From Gloeocapsopsis dulcis (lineage in GTDB: Bacteria > Cyanobacteriota > Cyanobacteriia > Cyanobacteriales > Chroococcidiopsidaceae), in contig NZ_CP119968.1 of assembly GCF_032163395.1 (NCBI RefSeq), forward strand, positions 2,382,001 through 2,446,000: a DNA stretch of 64,000 nucleotides. The letters run 5' to 3'. Positions 10,026 to 18,275 of the stretch are shown in pieces. The notes under the pieces were generated by a model, which was given only the letters and a program-made list of their open reading frames with translations, was not told the DNA's origin and ran no database searches. The translations under genes were made by a program, and so were the position numbers. The stretch's first letter is position 1. Each line of letters starts with the position of its first letter.

Positions 10026-10121
10026 GAGTTGTGAGTGATGAATGTTGATTGTTGAGTTAAGCAAATTCTTGTAATTTAAAACTCAAAACTAGTCACTCGC
10101 CCCACGCCCCGCGCCCCTATA
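10026..10121 (-). repeat. Degenerate copy A of a TTTTGAG-rich palindromic intergenic repeat
   Basis: The spacer reads GTTGAGTTAAG, an AT-rich centre with AATTCTTG, then AACTCAAAACT, followed by a C-rich tail CACTCGCCCCACGCC. The two arms are nearly complementary. The same arrangement in the same order occurs at 10590-10727 and, inverted, at 21506-21690. Confidence 0.6.
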
Positions 10122-10454
10122 CTACTCGTTACCAGTTGCTTTACTAACTGCTTCTTTTGCGCCTTCTACTGCTTTTTGAACAACGCCTTCACCAGTGCCT
10201 TTGACATTTTCTTTATAGACTTTTTCAGGATTCTCTGCTGCTTGTACTTGATCTTCGTAAGCTTGTTCCCGTGTGCTTACATCTTTTTGAGTATCCTGTG
10301 ACATCGTTTCCTGCTGCATCATAGATTTACTAGCAGCCATACTGGGTTGAGTGGCAAAAATCAATAAACAAGACACACTCATAAGACTCACCAAACCTAG
10401 AATAACTAGGCTTTGACGAAATGCTTGCTTCAAAACAGCAAAAATCTGTTGCAT
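10122..10454 (-). CDS. Small exported or membrane-anchored protein rich in Gln, Glu and Lys
   Basis: The protein has 110 residues. A hydrophobic segment at about 16-40 ends in ATQPSMAAS, which reads as a Sec signal peptide or anchor. The remainder is highly polar and low in complexity (QETMSQDTQKDVSTREQAYE, then GEGVVQKAVEGAKEAVSKA), predicted largely helical, with a CsbD- or stress-protein-like composition. I do not recognise a named family; cyanobacterial low-temperature-induced small proteins look similar in composition only. The start has GAGGAAG seven bases upstream of the ATG. It lies between two copies of an intergenic repeat, upstream of the kinases' convergent end. Confidence 0.6.
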   Translation of the reverse strand: MQQIFAVLKQAFRQSLVILGLVSLMSVSCLLIFATQPSMAASKSMMQQETMSQDTQKDVSTREQAYEDQVQAAENPEKVYKENVKGTGEGVVQKAVEGAKEAVSKATGNE

Positions 10455-10589
10455 ATAAATACTTCCTCACTTTTTTGTGATACTAGTGTAAAAATTACTG
10501 ACACACTCTGTAAGTAAATTTCAAGCTGAATTGCATCCTACGTGGCAGAGTTGCACAATGCCTTCTACCTGGAGGGAGAAAATGAGAGC

Positions 10590-10727
10590 TTAAGAGAGTT
10601 ATGAGTTTTGAGTTTTGAGTTTTGAGTTAAGAAAATTCTAATGCCTCCGGCACGCTGCGCGAACAATTCAAAATTCTTTTAATTCAAAACTCATAACTCA
10701 TAACTAATCACTCACCCCTCGCCCCTA
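10590..10727 (-). repeat. Copy B of the TTTTGAG-rich palindromic repeat with GC-rich core
   Basis: Three tandem TTTTGAG heptamers (TGAGTTTTGAGTTTTGAG) lead into AAGAAAATTCTAATG, a GC-rich core GCCTCCGGCACGCTGCGCG, then AATTCTTTTAATTCAAAACT and CATAACTCATAACT, ending TCACTCACCCCTCGCCCC. The arms are inverted complements, so the element can fold into a long hairpin. It lies immediately downstream of pgk and may influence 3' ends. Confidence 0.8.
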
Positions 10728-10728
10728 T

Positions 10729-11931
10729 TTAAGCTTCATCTAAAGCAGCAATACCAGGAAGTTCTTTACCTTCAAGTAACTCTAAGCTAGCGCCACCACC
10801 AGTTGAAATATGACTCATTTGGTCGGCAACACCAACTTTCTCAACGGCTGCTACCGAGTCGCCACCACCAATAATGCTAGTAACACCTTGTTTGGTGAGA
10901 TCAGCAAGTGTTCGCGCGATCGCTTCGGTTCCTACAGCAAACTTATCAAACTCAAATACGCCCATAGGTCCATTCCAAATGACTGATTTGCACTCAGCAA
11001 GCGCATCTTGGAACATCTTGACCGAATCAGGACCAATATCTAATCCCATGCCATCTTCAGGGATATTTTCAACGCTAACAGTTTCTGCGTTAGCATCTGC
11101 CGCAAATTTATCAGCAACAACGACATCGGTAGGTAACAACATTTGAACGCCGCGTTCTTTTGCCTTAGCTTCTAATGACTTAGCAAGTTCCAGCTTGTCG
11201 TCTTCCACCAACGATTTACCCACATTCAACCCACGGGCTTTATAGAATGTGAAAATCATCCCGCCACCTAAGATCAGCTTGTCGCACTTCTCCAACAGTG
11301 TCTCAATCACACCAATTTTGCTAGAAACTTTAGAACCACCAATAATTGCTGCTAAAGGACGTTGCGGATTTTCAATTGCGCTTTGGAGGTACTGTAATTC
11401 TTTTTCAATCAAGTATCCAGCGACAGAGGGACTGAGGTAGTGGGTTACACCTTCCGTTGAAGCATGGGCGCGGTGGGCTGTACCAAACGCATCATTGACA
11501 TACACATCTGCATTTGCTGCTAGCTGTTTTGCAAACTCAGGGTCATTTTTCTCCTCTTCTTTGTGGAAGCGGACATTTTCGAGCAACAGCACCTGACCAT
11601 TTTGCATTCCTGATACTTTGTTTGCCACTTCGTCCCCAATACAGTCATCGCATTTGATAACTTCTTGACCGAGTAATTCAGAAAGGCGTTTGGCAACGGG
11701 GGTCAGACGCAGCTTGTCATCGACGCCCTTGGGACGTCCAAAGTGGCTAGCTAAAATGACTTTAGCACCTTTTTGCGTCAAATCCTGAATTGTAGGCAGT
11801 GCTGCACGAATCCGAGTATCATCAGTGATGTTGCCTTGGTCATCCAAGGGAACATTAAAGTCCACCCGCACTAATGCACGCTTGCCAGATAAGTCTGAAG
11901 CCGATAAATTTGCTAAAGTTTTTTTGGACAT
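10729..11931 (-). CDS. pgk: Phosphoglycerate kinase
   Basis: This is a full-length enzyme of 400 residues. It interconverts 1,3-bisphosphoglycerate plus ADP and 3-phosphoglycerate plus ATP in glycolysis and, in a cyanobacterium, drives the reductive step of the Calvin cycle in reverse. Visible landmarks are RVDFNVPLD near the N-terminus, SHFGRPKG, a HRAHAS motif, GGSKVSSKI with the substrate lysines, NGPMGVFE, and the nucleotide-site GGGDSVAAV with [13 protein letters not shown] at the end. A TTG nine bases upstream could extend it by three residues. The ATG at 11931 gives the usual length and has AGGAGG twelve bases upstream. It is divergent from the universal stress gene across 80 bases. 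Confidence 0.97.
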   Translation of the reverse strand: MSKKTLANLSASDLSGKRALVRVDFNVPLDDQGNITDDTRIRAALPTIQDLTQKGAKVILASHFGRPKGVDDKLRLTPVAKRLSELLGQEVIKCDDCIGDEVANKVSGMQNGQVLLLENVRFHKEEEKNDPEFAKQLAANADVYVNDAFGTAHRAHASTEGVTHYLSPSVAGYLIEKELQYLQSAIENPQRPLAAIIGGSKVSSKIGVIETLLEKCDKLILGGGMIFTFYKARGLNVGKSLVEDDKLELAKSLEAKAKERGVQMLLPTDVVVADKFAADANAETVSVENIPEDGMGLDIGPDSVKMFQDALAECKSVIWNGPMGVFEFDKFAVGTEAIARTLADLTKQGVTSIIGGGDSVAAVEKVGVADQMSHISTGGGASLELLEGKELPGIAALDEA

Positions 11932-12011
11932 AATTGACAAGTTCCTCCTGACTGGATTCTTAATTAATTATTAAGCGCCGTCCACATTTTACCGGAGTCG
12001 GGGTATCAACG

Positions 12012-12431
12012 ATGCCTGCAATGTTTAAGACTGTTCTATTTCCGATCGATCAAAGTCGAGATGCTAGAGAAGCGGCTGAAGTTGTTGCTGATGTCGTGAA
12101 AAAGTATGATAGTCGCCTGGTGCTGCTATCGGTAGTCGAATCTGCGGACTCAGAACATGAGCCTGGTGCTGATATGATGGCGTCACCTGATGCCGTAGCA
12201 CAACTTCTGAAAAATGCTCAATCACTATTTACTGAGCAAGGCATTCCAGCAGACACAATCGAACGCGAGGGCAAGCCTGCGTTTGTCATTTGCGACGTAG
12301 CAGATGAGATTGAGGCAAATTTAATTATTATGGGTTGCCGTGGATTAGGATTAACTGAAGAAGGTGCAACTGACAGTGTGACTAATCGAGTCATTAATCT
12401 TTCTCCCTGTCCTGTGTTGATTGTTCCTTAA
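12012..12431 (+). CDS. Universal stress protein (UspA family)
   Basis: The protein has 139 residues forming one Usp domain. The first strand is KTVLFPIDQSRDAREA with the acidic residue that contacts nucleotide. The C-terminal part has LIIMGCRGLGLTEE and SVTNRVINLSPCPVLIV, which corresponds to the G-2x-G-9x-G(S/T) nucleotide loop, though with changed spacing, so ATP binding is likely but not certain. The cytoplasmic dimer is usually induced by starvation or stress. It is divergent from pgk, and the two may share a control region of about 80 bases. An internal ATG at 12021 would remove three residues and is equally possible. Confidence 0.9.
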   Translation: MPAMFKTVLFPIDQSRDAREAAEVVADVVKKYDSRLVLLSVVESADSEHEPGADMMASPDAVAQLLKNAQSLFTEQGIPADTIEREGKPAFVICDVADEIEANLIIMGCRGLGLTEEGATDSVTNRVINLSPCPVLIVP

Positions 12432-12500
12432 AAGCGCTTAACAATTAGCTGTAATAATCTTGAAGAAAGTCAGTAAGATGTCAAAAATTGAGAAATCAAT

Positions 12501-12731
12501 ATGTTAACCCTTGAGCAAATTGAGGCAGCTATTCTGACACTCCCCCCAGATGAGTTCAGGCGGCTTAGGCAGTGGTTTTTTGACTTGGATTACCAGCGTT
12601 GGGATGAGCAGCTAGAGCAAGACATTGCAGACGGTAAACTAGAAGCTTTGGCTGAGGAGGCGATCGCAGAGTTTAAAGCGGGTCGCTATCGCGAATTGGT
12701 AAAAAGTACTGGTCAGTTCGGGCAGGTTTAG
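12501..12731 (+). CDS. Antitoxin-like protein of a decayed toxin-antitoxin pair
   Basis: The protein has 76 residues, beginning MLTLEQIEAAILTLPPDEF, with an acidic middle DEQLEQDIADGKLEALAEEA and a KAGRYREL tail typical of small cyanobacterial antitoxins that sit before ParE/RelE-like toxins. Intact relatives, as I recall them, stop just after GRYREL. Here the frame runs eight codons further into what was toxin DNA (VKSTGQFGQV), showing that a deletion joined the two genes. It may still be translated, but its partner is gone, so an active module is unlikely. Confidence 0.7.
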   Translation: MLTLEQIEAAILTLPPDEFRRLRQWFFDLDYQRWDEQLEQDIADGKLEALAEEAIAEFKAGRYRELVKSTGQFGQV

Positions 12732-12826
12732 ATTACCGAGCTTTAGGTGTCGAGGTAGAAGGTGGTATCTTGTGGTTTTGGATTGGAACTCATGCAGAGT
12801 ACGACAAGTTGATTGATAAGCTGTAG
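12692..12826 (+). pseudogene. C-terminal remnant of a ParE/RelE-type toxin
   Basis: In a frame different from the antitoxin the DNA encodes RIGKKYWSVRAGLDYRALG followed by EVEGGILWFWIGTHAEYDKL and a stop. This is the final third of a RelE/ParE-superfamily toxin (the WSVR..LDYRALG strand and the WIG.HAEYD end). No start codon or N-terminal half is present. It overlaps the antitoxin 3' end by 40 bases, so the deletion removed the antitoxin stop region and roughly the first half of the toxin. Confidence 0.75.
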
Positions 12827-12894
12827 CTAGTAGCACAACAACCAAAAGCTAAATTACTAGTATTTGCTAATTGCTAACAGCTAATTGTTAAAAA

Positions 12895-13755
12895 ATGACA
12901 ACTCCCCCCATTCAATGGTATCCAGGTCACATTGCCAAGGCTGAAAAGGCACTCAAAGAACAGCTAAAGCTTGTTGATGTCGTACTGGAAGTTCGTGATG
13001 CGCGAATTCCTTTAGCAACACATCATCCGCAAGTAAAAGAGTGGGTAGGAAACAAAATGCGGGTTTTGGTACTGAACCGCATCGATATGATTCAACCGCA
13101 AGCACAGCGAATGTGGACACAGTGGTTTAGAGAACAGGGGGAAGAACCTTATTTTACAAATGCTCAAAAAGGCGAGGGCGTAATTGCCATAGCTAAAGCA
13201 GCACAAGCTGCAGGGGTAGCAGTGAACCAACGACGACGCGATCGCGGCATGTTACCGCGTCCTGTGCGGGCTGTTGTCATTGGTTTTCCGAATGTCGGTA
13301 AATCAGCACTCATTAATCGGCTATTGAAGCGCAAAGTCGTAGAAAGTGCTGCGCGTCCTGGTGTTACGCGACAGTTACGCTGGGTGCGTATTTCTGATCA
13401 ACTAGAATTATTAGATGCTCCTGGGGTGATTCCAGCAAAGTTGAATAATCAACAAGTTGCTTTTAAGTTAGCGATTTGTGATGATATCGGTAACGCATCT
13501 TACGATAATCAACGTGTTGCTGCTACTTTAGTTGATTTACTCAAGTCTTTGACTGCTACCGCACCAGAATTATTCCCCGAAGATCCCTTACAGCGCTACA
13601 AACTCGATTCTACTTTGTTTACTGGTGAAGCTTATATTTACACATTGGCACATCAACGCTATCAAGGTGATGTCGAGCGTACTGCACGACTAATATTGAC
13701 AGATTTTCGTAAAGGTGCATTAGGGGCAATTTCTTTAGAGTTACCGCCAGAGTAA
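12895..13755 (+). CDS. ylqF: Ribosome biogenesis GTPase YlqF/RbgA
   Basis: The protein has 286 residues. It is a circularly permuted GTPase, with motif G4 (NRID, 61-64) before G1 (GFPNVGKSAL, 130-139) and G3 (DAPG, 174-177), the order specific to the YlqF/YawG class. The N-terminus has IQWYPGHIAKAEKAL, the family signature. A C-terminal helical domain (from about 200) binds the large ribosomal subunit. Known relatives act late in 50S assembly. The NRID in place of NK.D is a common variant. It lies 68 bases after the toxin remnant in the same direction, probably transcribed alone. Confidence 0.93.
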   Translation: MTTPPIQWYPGHIAKAEKALKEQLKLVDVVLEVRDARIPLATHHPQVKEWVGNKMRVLVLNRIDMIQPQAQRMWTQWFREQGEEPYFTNAQKGEGVIAIAKAAQAAGVAVNQRRRDRGMLPRPVRAVVIGFPNVGKSALINRLLKRKVVESAARPGVTRQLRWVRISDQLELLDAPGVIPAKLNNQQVAFKLAICDDIGNASYDNQRVAATLVDLLKSLTATAPELFPEDPLQRYKLDSTLFTGEAYIYTLAHQRYQGDVERTARLILTDFRKGALGAISLELPPE

Positions 13756-13914
13756 GTATTGCTAGTTGGTTGCACAGGTCTTAGCTATATAAGAAAATTG
13801 AGCGGGTTGCTTTTACTCAAATTCGGACTTTAATCCGATGAACATTTTTAATCGATTAAATTTGATAGCAGCTTTTAAGTAACTTCGTTCTATTAGGTTA
13901 ATAACACTTAGAGC

Positions 13915-14349
13915 TTAGGTGTTACTATCTTGTTCTCGCTCAATTAACCCACAAATTCTGCCGTTAAAGTTTGCCTCTCTGGGTGCAGGAGATGAGCCTG
14001 AAAGTAAAGTGTCAATTTGCTCATACCGATTGGCTAGCTCTTGGCGGAACACAAGCATTTCCTGGATATGGTAGTCCAACTCATTGAGGTGTTTCTTTAC
14101 CATTGCCTTAAGGTTAGCACAGGGAAGAACACCCTCATCCCTAAGTTCAATTAGCTGTTTAATTTCATCTAGTGAAAGCCCATAGAGCTTGGCTTTCTGA
14201 ATGAATTGCAGACGCTCTACAGCTTCTTCTGAATAGATGCGATATTGTGATTCTGTTCGCTCAGGTGGATTGAGTAAACCCAAGCGTTCGTAATAACGAA
14301 TTGTTTGAGTAGGGAGAGCAACTCGATCGCTTAACTCACCTATGAACAT
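13915..14349 (-). CDS. MerR-family metal- or thiol-responsive regulator
   Basis: The protein has 144 residues. The winged-helix front is typical: MFIGELSDRVALPTQTIRYY, ERLGLLNPPERTESQYRIYS. A dimerisation helix follows (about 85-115). Two cysteines stand at 77 (VLPCANL, at the usual start of the effector helix in MerR metal sensors) and 133 (GRICGL). Two cysteines across a dimer could bind a soft metal ion or sense thiol stress, but the classical MerR mercury trio is not complete. It is the second gene of a two-gene unit behind a cysteine-rich thioredoxin-like protein, with AAGGAG about 12 bases before the ATG. Confidence 0.85.
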   Translation of the reverse strand: MFIGELSDRVALPTQTIRYYERLGLLNPPERTESQYRIYSEEAVERLQFIQKAKLYGLSLDEIKQLIELRDEGVLPCANLKAMVKKHLNELDYHIQEMLVFRQELANRYEQIDTLLSGSSPAPREANFNGRICGLIEREQDSNT

Positions 14350-14406
14350 TGTTTGCCATCTCCTTTGTTCAGGTGAGGAAGGGTAGCTTCCTTCCTCATA
14401 TATGTT

Positions 14407-14682
14407 CTATCCTTGCCCAATACCTGTAGATACAAGTGCTTCGCGGGAAAGTGGCTGCTGGCTAGAGCAACACTCAGCAAGTTTCCCATCCACAACAACG
14501 GTAGGGACACGGTGAATACCATACTGGTTCACTTTCTCGCGGCATTCATTGGTAGCACACCCCTCGCGTAAGTCATAAATCTGTACTTCGCAGTTCTGGC
14601 AGGCTAACTCCTTTACTAACTTGATGGTTTCATCACACAAAGGGCAACCAGATGTAAAGACTTCGACTAAATGCTTAGACAT
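14407..14682 (-). CDS. Cysteine-rich thioredoxin-like protein
   Basis: The protein has 91 residues with a thioredoxin/glutaredoxin fold. The active site is GCPLC (C13, C16) after the first strand, and a cis-proline loop RVPTVVVDG lies near 49-57. Six more cysteines (28, 31, 42, 47, 71, 72) make it unusually cysteine-rich; CQNC and the adjacent CC could bind a metal. Co-transcription with a MerR regulator suggests a role in handling metals or oxidised thiols. A thiol-disulfide function alone is equally possible. The start has AAGGAG nine bases upstream. Confidence 0.8.
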   Translation of the reverse strand: MSKHLVEVFTSGCPLCDETIKLVKELACQNCEVQIYDLREGCATNECREKVNQYGIHRVPTVVVDGKLAECCSSQQPLSREALVSTGIGQG

Positions 14683-14712
14683 TTCAAACTTCTCCTTCTG
14701 AGTTCTAAGCTT

Positions 14713-14744
14713 AGCCTAAACTTTATACCTGGCTTTAATGTCAA
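14713..14744 (-). promoter_or_regulatory. MerR-type promoter with long spacer before the thioredoxin-merR unit
   Basis: On the minus strand TTGACA (14744-14739) is followed after 20 bases by TAGGCT (14718-14713). A 19-20 base spacer between -35 and -10 elements is the hallmark of promoters activated by MerR regulators, and a MerR gene is in this operon. I did not find a convincing dyad in the spacer, which weakens the call. Confidence 0.45.
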
Positions 14745-14804
14745 GGGGATGTTACTACTAACACTATTAGAGCTAGTGTGAGAACGCATCTTCCCTGAAT
14801 AAGT

Positions 14805-15118
14805 TCACGTAATCGGTAGATATACTTGAAAACAGCTACCTATACCCAAAGTACTACACACTGTAGTTTTACCACCATGTTGATGCACAATTGTTTGGGC
14901 GATCGCAAGTCCTAATCCTAATCCTTTTGTTTGAGGCGATCGCGCTTTATCAGCTCTCCAAAAGCGCTGAAATACAAAGGGTAAGTACTCTGGAGTAATT
15001 CCTATGCCATTATCTTCTACATGCACGACAACACATCGCCTTTGTTGCACTATCGAAATAATCAGGCTGCCCCTGTCATCGTGTATTTAATGGCATTGTC
15101 TACTAAATTAGCTCTCAT
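14805..15118 (-). pseudogene. Remnant of a sensor histidine kinase (ATP-binding domain only)
   Basis: The minus strand encodes MRANLVDNAIKYTMTG, the N box of a HATPase domain. A frameshift near 15065 follows, then 81 open residues with VHVEDNGIGITPEYL (G1), FQRFWRADKARS (F box) and GLGLGLAIAQTIVHQHGG (G2) and the normal domain end. The sensor, HAMP and phosphoacceptor-histidine regions are missing upstream, where the DNA is AT-rich and non-coding. The relic therefore lacks both autophosphorylation site and sensing parts and cannot be a functional kinase. Confidence 0.8.
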
Positions 15119-15234
15119 AGTAAATAGTTACCTTGAGTCTTTGTTTTAATGTTAAATAGCAATTTTAATAATCTTTTAGCAGCAACTGCATTAAGTAGCA
15201 AACGTAGAGTGATACAGTTTATTTACATCTAAGT

Positions 15235-15267
15235 AAAATTCGGTCTTATTTCCTCAACAAGACCGAA
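15235..15267 (-). terminator. Rho-independent terminator
   Basis: A perfect 9-bp inverted repeat, TTCGGTCTT (15239-15247) and AAGACCGAA (15259-15267), has an 11-base loop. On the minus strand it is followed by TTTT. It lies about 220 bases past the TPR glycosyltransferase gene, which runs toward it. The rest of the 370-base spacer 15119-15488 shows nothing else. Confidence 0.6.
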
Positions 15268-15488
15268 CCTATTGAAAATGTTACCCTAATTTAATAGAAC
15301 CTGTTTCCAAAGTCAATGCAATGGTTGTTAGGTATTTAATTAGATTTTGCCTAACTTTACATTCACTCATATCTTAAAGTACTACATTTCTATGAAAACT
15401 AAATGAAAATTGCGTGAGAAATTTCTTATATTTACCAAGAATATACTTTTTGTATAAGTTTTAAGCTTATTGTACATAACATTAACGT

Positions 15489-16679
15489 TTACACAGAAAA
15501 ACCCATCTCTGCTAAGCCTTGACGTAGTCGCTCTGCTTCCGGAGAACTTTGTATTTCATGCAAAGCTATTGCCTGTTTAAAAGCAGCTAAGCTATCCTTT
15601 AATTTACCAGTCTTGAGCAGCACAACAGCTAAATTTTGATACGCTTCAGCATAGTTAGGATTAAGTGAGATCGCTTGATGGTAATTCGCGATCGCTTCAT
15701 TGAGAAATCCCATAGCTTTTAAAGTCATCCCTAGGTTGTAACATCCAGCAGCAAACTGAGGATCAATTTGCAAAGCAATTTCATATGCCATTTTTGCTCC
15801 GTTGAGATCCCCAGTTGTTTGCCTTAAGTTACCTAGATTGTTATAAGCACCAAGTTTGAGTAATGGATAGATTGATAATCCAATTGCTGCTTGATAGTGT
15901 GCAATCGCTTTTGGGATTTGTTGCAATCTGCTATAAGCAATTCCTAAATGATAATGTAATTCGTATAAAACTTGGGCATTAAGACCACTGCGCTTAAGTC
16001 CCTTCTCTAACAATTCAATTCCCTGTTGCCAAGAACCAGTTTCAACGTACAATGCACCAAGTTTGCTGCATACATATGGATCATTAGGGTGAGAGTTATA
16101 AAAGCCTTCCATTGCAGTTTGGGCTTGGGCAAACTTATCTTTTTGGGCGATCGCACTGCGTTGATAACCTTCATGGACAATTGCCACATTTGGTAAATAG
16201 CCCACCTGCCATTGGGGTTCTTGACTCATAATGCGAGCAACACTATCATCTACCAAAGCATGATAGGGTCGGGAAAAGCAAAGGTTAGGGTGACGCCGAA
16301 ATAAACGTGAAACTTGGGAGTAAGGCGATTGTGCAGCACCCACTTCTTGCCTTAATAAATTAACTAGCACAAAGCGATCGTGTTGTATCGCTTGCTTGAG
16401 CAATGGAACAATATCTGGAACTAGCATTTCATCAGCATCTAACACTAGTACCCAATTACCACGCACATACTTCAAAGCCTCATTCCGTGCTTGGGCAAAA
16501 TCATGACACCACTCAAAAGTATAAACTTCTGCACCAAACTTCCTAGCAACATCAGGTGTGCGATCGCTTGAACCCGTATCCAAGACAATCATTTCATCAA
16601 CAACACCCTGAACACTACCTAGACACTGAGGTAACGTTTGTTCTTCATTTTTCACAATCATGCACAAACTGAGTTGCAT
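15489..16679 (-). CDS. Family 2 glycosyltransferase with C-terminal TPR repeats
   Basis: The protein has 396 residues. The N-terminal GT-A domain (about 1-190) starts with LSLCMIVKNEEQTLPQCLGS and has the LDTGSSDRT nucleotide-binding strand and the metal-binding LDADEML. The C-terminal half (about 195-396) contains at least four TPR units, recognisable as ...A..Y..A..L.P..A....N (IANYHQAISLNPNYAEAYQN is one). Relatives of this SunS-like architecture glycosylate proteins or build surface glycans, with the TPR part holding the acceptor. No acceptor gene is nearby, and it is 31 kb from the polysaccharide locus. It is a single-gene unit ending at the terminator near 15250. Confidence 0.85.
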   Translation of the reverse strand: MQLSLCMIVKNEEQTLPQCLGSVQGVVDEMIVLDTGSSDRTPDVARKFGAEVYTFEWCHDFAQARNEALKYVRGNWVLVLDADEMLVPDIVPLLKQAIQHDRFVLVNLLRQEVGAAQSPYSQVSRLFRRHPNLCFSRPYHALVDDSVARIMSQEPQWQVGYLPNVAIVHEGYQRSAIAQKDKFAQAQTAMEGFYNSHPNDPYVCSKLGALYVETGSWQQGIELLEKGLKRSGLNAQVLYELHYHLGIAYSRLQQIPKAIAHYQAAIGLSIYPLLKLGAYNNLGNLRQTTGDLNGAKMAYEIALQIDPQFAAGCYNLGMTLKAMGFLNEAIANYHQAISLNPNYAEAYQNLAVVLLKTGKLKDSLAAFKQAIALHEIQSSPEAERLRQGLAEMGFSV

Positions 16680-16789
16680 TTTTTCTGCATACTGATAGTA
16701 AGCTGTGGCAATATTAGCTTATATTAAGGTCAGTAGTGAGTGGCTAGTAATAGTCATTTAACTTGTATATTGATTTAATTTCTCCTTAG

Positions 16790-16825
16790 AAAAAACTCCC
16801 TGATCAGTCAATAACCGAACGGGAG
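16790..16825 (-). terminator. Probable terminator after the fasciclin gene
   Basis: On the minus strand CTCCCG at 16826-16821 pairs with GGGAG at 16800-16796 across a 20-base loop and is followed by six T. The stem is only five base pairs, so this is weaker than the other terminators. It lies about 115 bases past the end of the fasciclin gene. Confidence 0.4.
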
Positions 16826-16938
16826 CTACTCATAATATCTGGTTAATACAAACAGAAGTAGTCGATGCTGAACACACTGCCTAGTTAACGCTACACGCGC
16901 TTTAGTTTCGACTTGCTCGTGACACCGATCCTCTAAGA

Positions 16939-17655
16939 TTAAAGGTTGGGTGGTAACAATACTCTGTCAATTGCATGGATGACACCATTGCTAGCCTGGA
17001 TGTCTGGCTGAACAACTCTCGCGTCATTCACTGTGACTTGATTGCCAGAAGTTTTAACATTAACTGCTTCACCCTCAACGGTTTGAACTTCTCCAGGCTG
17101 GAGTTCGGTTGACTGAACTCTTGCCGGAACAACATGATAGGTTAAAATTTGTACTAAGAGTTGTCTATTCTCTGGTCTTAACAGTTCTTGTAGTGCATCT
17201 TGCGGTAATGCAGCAAAAGCTTCATCTGTAGGAGCAAAAACAGTAAATGGGCCTGTTCCTGATAAAGTTTCAGTTAAACCTGCCGCTTGCAAAGCTGCAG
17301 TCAATGTTTTGAAAGAAGTATTAGCTGCTGCCAAAGCTACTATATTATTTGCTGCATCAGGAGTTGCTCCTGTTGGCGGCGTAGTTGGTGCAGTTGGTGC
17401 AGTTGGTGCAGTTGGTGCAGTTGGTGCAGTTGGTGCAGTTGGTGCAACAGGAGGTGTGGTTCCTGGAGTTGTGCCAGGGGCTTGATTGTAGGGAGGTTCG
17501 TTGAAAATACTTGGTCTAGGATTGAGAATTCCTTGACTCTGTGCAACTATTGGAAAGCCTGCTACGATGCTGACGCCTACAACTCCTAACCAGCCAGCTA
17601 ATCTTTTAAGCGAAATACTTTGATTGTGCATTTTCGTCATGAGTCTTATTATCAT
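16939..17655 (-). CDS. Secreted fasciclin-domain (FAS1) protein with Pro-Thr-Ala linker
   Basis: The protein has 238 residues: a signal peptide (helix about 17-38, ending IVAQSQG), a Pro-rich linker with a PTA tripeptide repeated about seven times, then one FAS1 domain (about 107-238). The FAS1 landmarks are visible: [15 protein letters not shown] (H1 box), YHVVPARV, and the H2 box [17 protein letters not shown]1 domains mediate adhesion or matrix attachment; in cyanobacteria they are found in exported proteins. The DNA repeat behind the linker is perfectly tandem, so its length may vary between strains. Start codons at 17655, 17640 and 17631 are all possible; none has a strong ribosome site. 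Confidence 0.88.
   Translation of the reverse strand: MIIRLMTKMHNQSISLKRLAGWLGVVGVSIVAGFPIVAQSQGILNPRPSIFNEPPYNQAPGTTPGTTPPVAPTAPTAPTAPTAPTAPTAPTTPPTGATPDAANNIVALAAANTSFKTLTAALQAAGLTETLSGTGPFTVFAPTDEAFAALPQDALQELLRPENRQLLVQILTYHVVPARVQSTELQPGEVQTVEGEAVNVKTSGNQVTVNDARVVQPDIQASNGVIHAIDRVLLPPNL
17384..17446. repeat. Seven perfect 9-bp tandem repeats (GTTGGTGCA) inside the fasciclin gene
   Basis: Seven identical copies of GTTGGTGCA lie head to tail and encode the Pro-Thr-Ala linker on the minus strand. The unit length is a multiple of three, so slippage changes linker length without breaking the frame. Confidence 0.95.
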
Positions 17656-18275
17656 TTTTTAAGTTTTATATCATTAAAATCCAAATTTATAAAGTTTTTT
17701 TCCACATTATCGCGCAAATCTAACTTAAGAAAGAGCTAACTTCCTAAGTCATGGGAACCTCTCTAAATTATAGATATGCAGTAAGGTTCAGAAACAATGT
17801 CTTTTATCAACTCAAGGCGACATTTCAACACCTTAATTCTGCAAAAACGTCATACGCATTTAGTATCTATATAGACTCGACATATAATTTTTGCTTGTAG
17901 TTAGGTCTATAGTTGCTTGTGGTAATAGTAGCGGTTATATTCAACCATTAATCTACTAAATTAGAGAGGAAAAAGTTAGCTACTATATTTTTGATTTTTC
18001 TTGGGGTACTTTACAAAAAAAACACTACTACTTTGCCAGAATTTAATTTACTCTCTAAACTTTACGAATAGGAATTTGTGTGCACTTTAAAAGTAGCAAG
18101 AACAATTTATCTTAACCTATTTTTACTTCTCCAAGTATGAGATATCTTCTCACTAAAATTCAGAAACTTTAGATTCTTACTTACGATAGAGGCTAGCAGC
18201 TTGTTTCAATTGATACTCTAAATTATGAAAGGAAAAGAGCAGATGAGTTAAGTAAGGTTTAGGAGGATATAAAGT
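17656..18275. other. 620-base AT-rich spacer upstream of two divergent genes
   Basis: This is the shared upstream region of the fasciclin gene (minus) and the GlsB-like gene (plus). I see no open frame or RNA gene. It should hold both promoters, but no element stands out. Confidence 0.5.

Noticed and set aside
17384-17446. Possible CRISPR-like array
   Set aside because: The units are adjacent 9-mers without spacers and lie inside a coding region.
17287-17589. Cys/Trp-rich plus-strand frame opposite the fasciclin gene
   Set aside because: Its CSW repeats are just the antisense of the GTTGGTGCA repeat; the fasciclin protein has a clear domain on the other strand.
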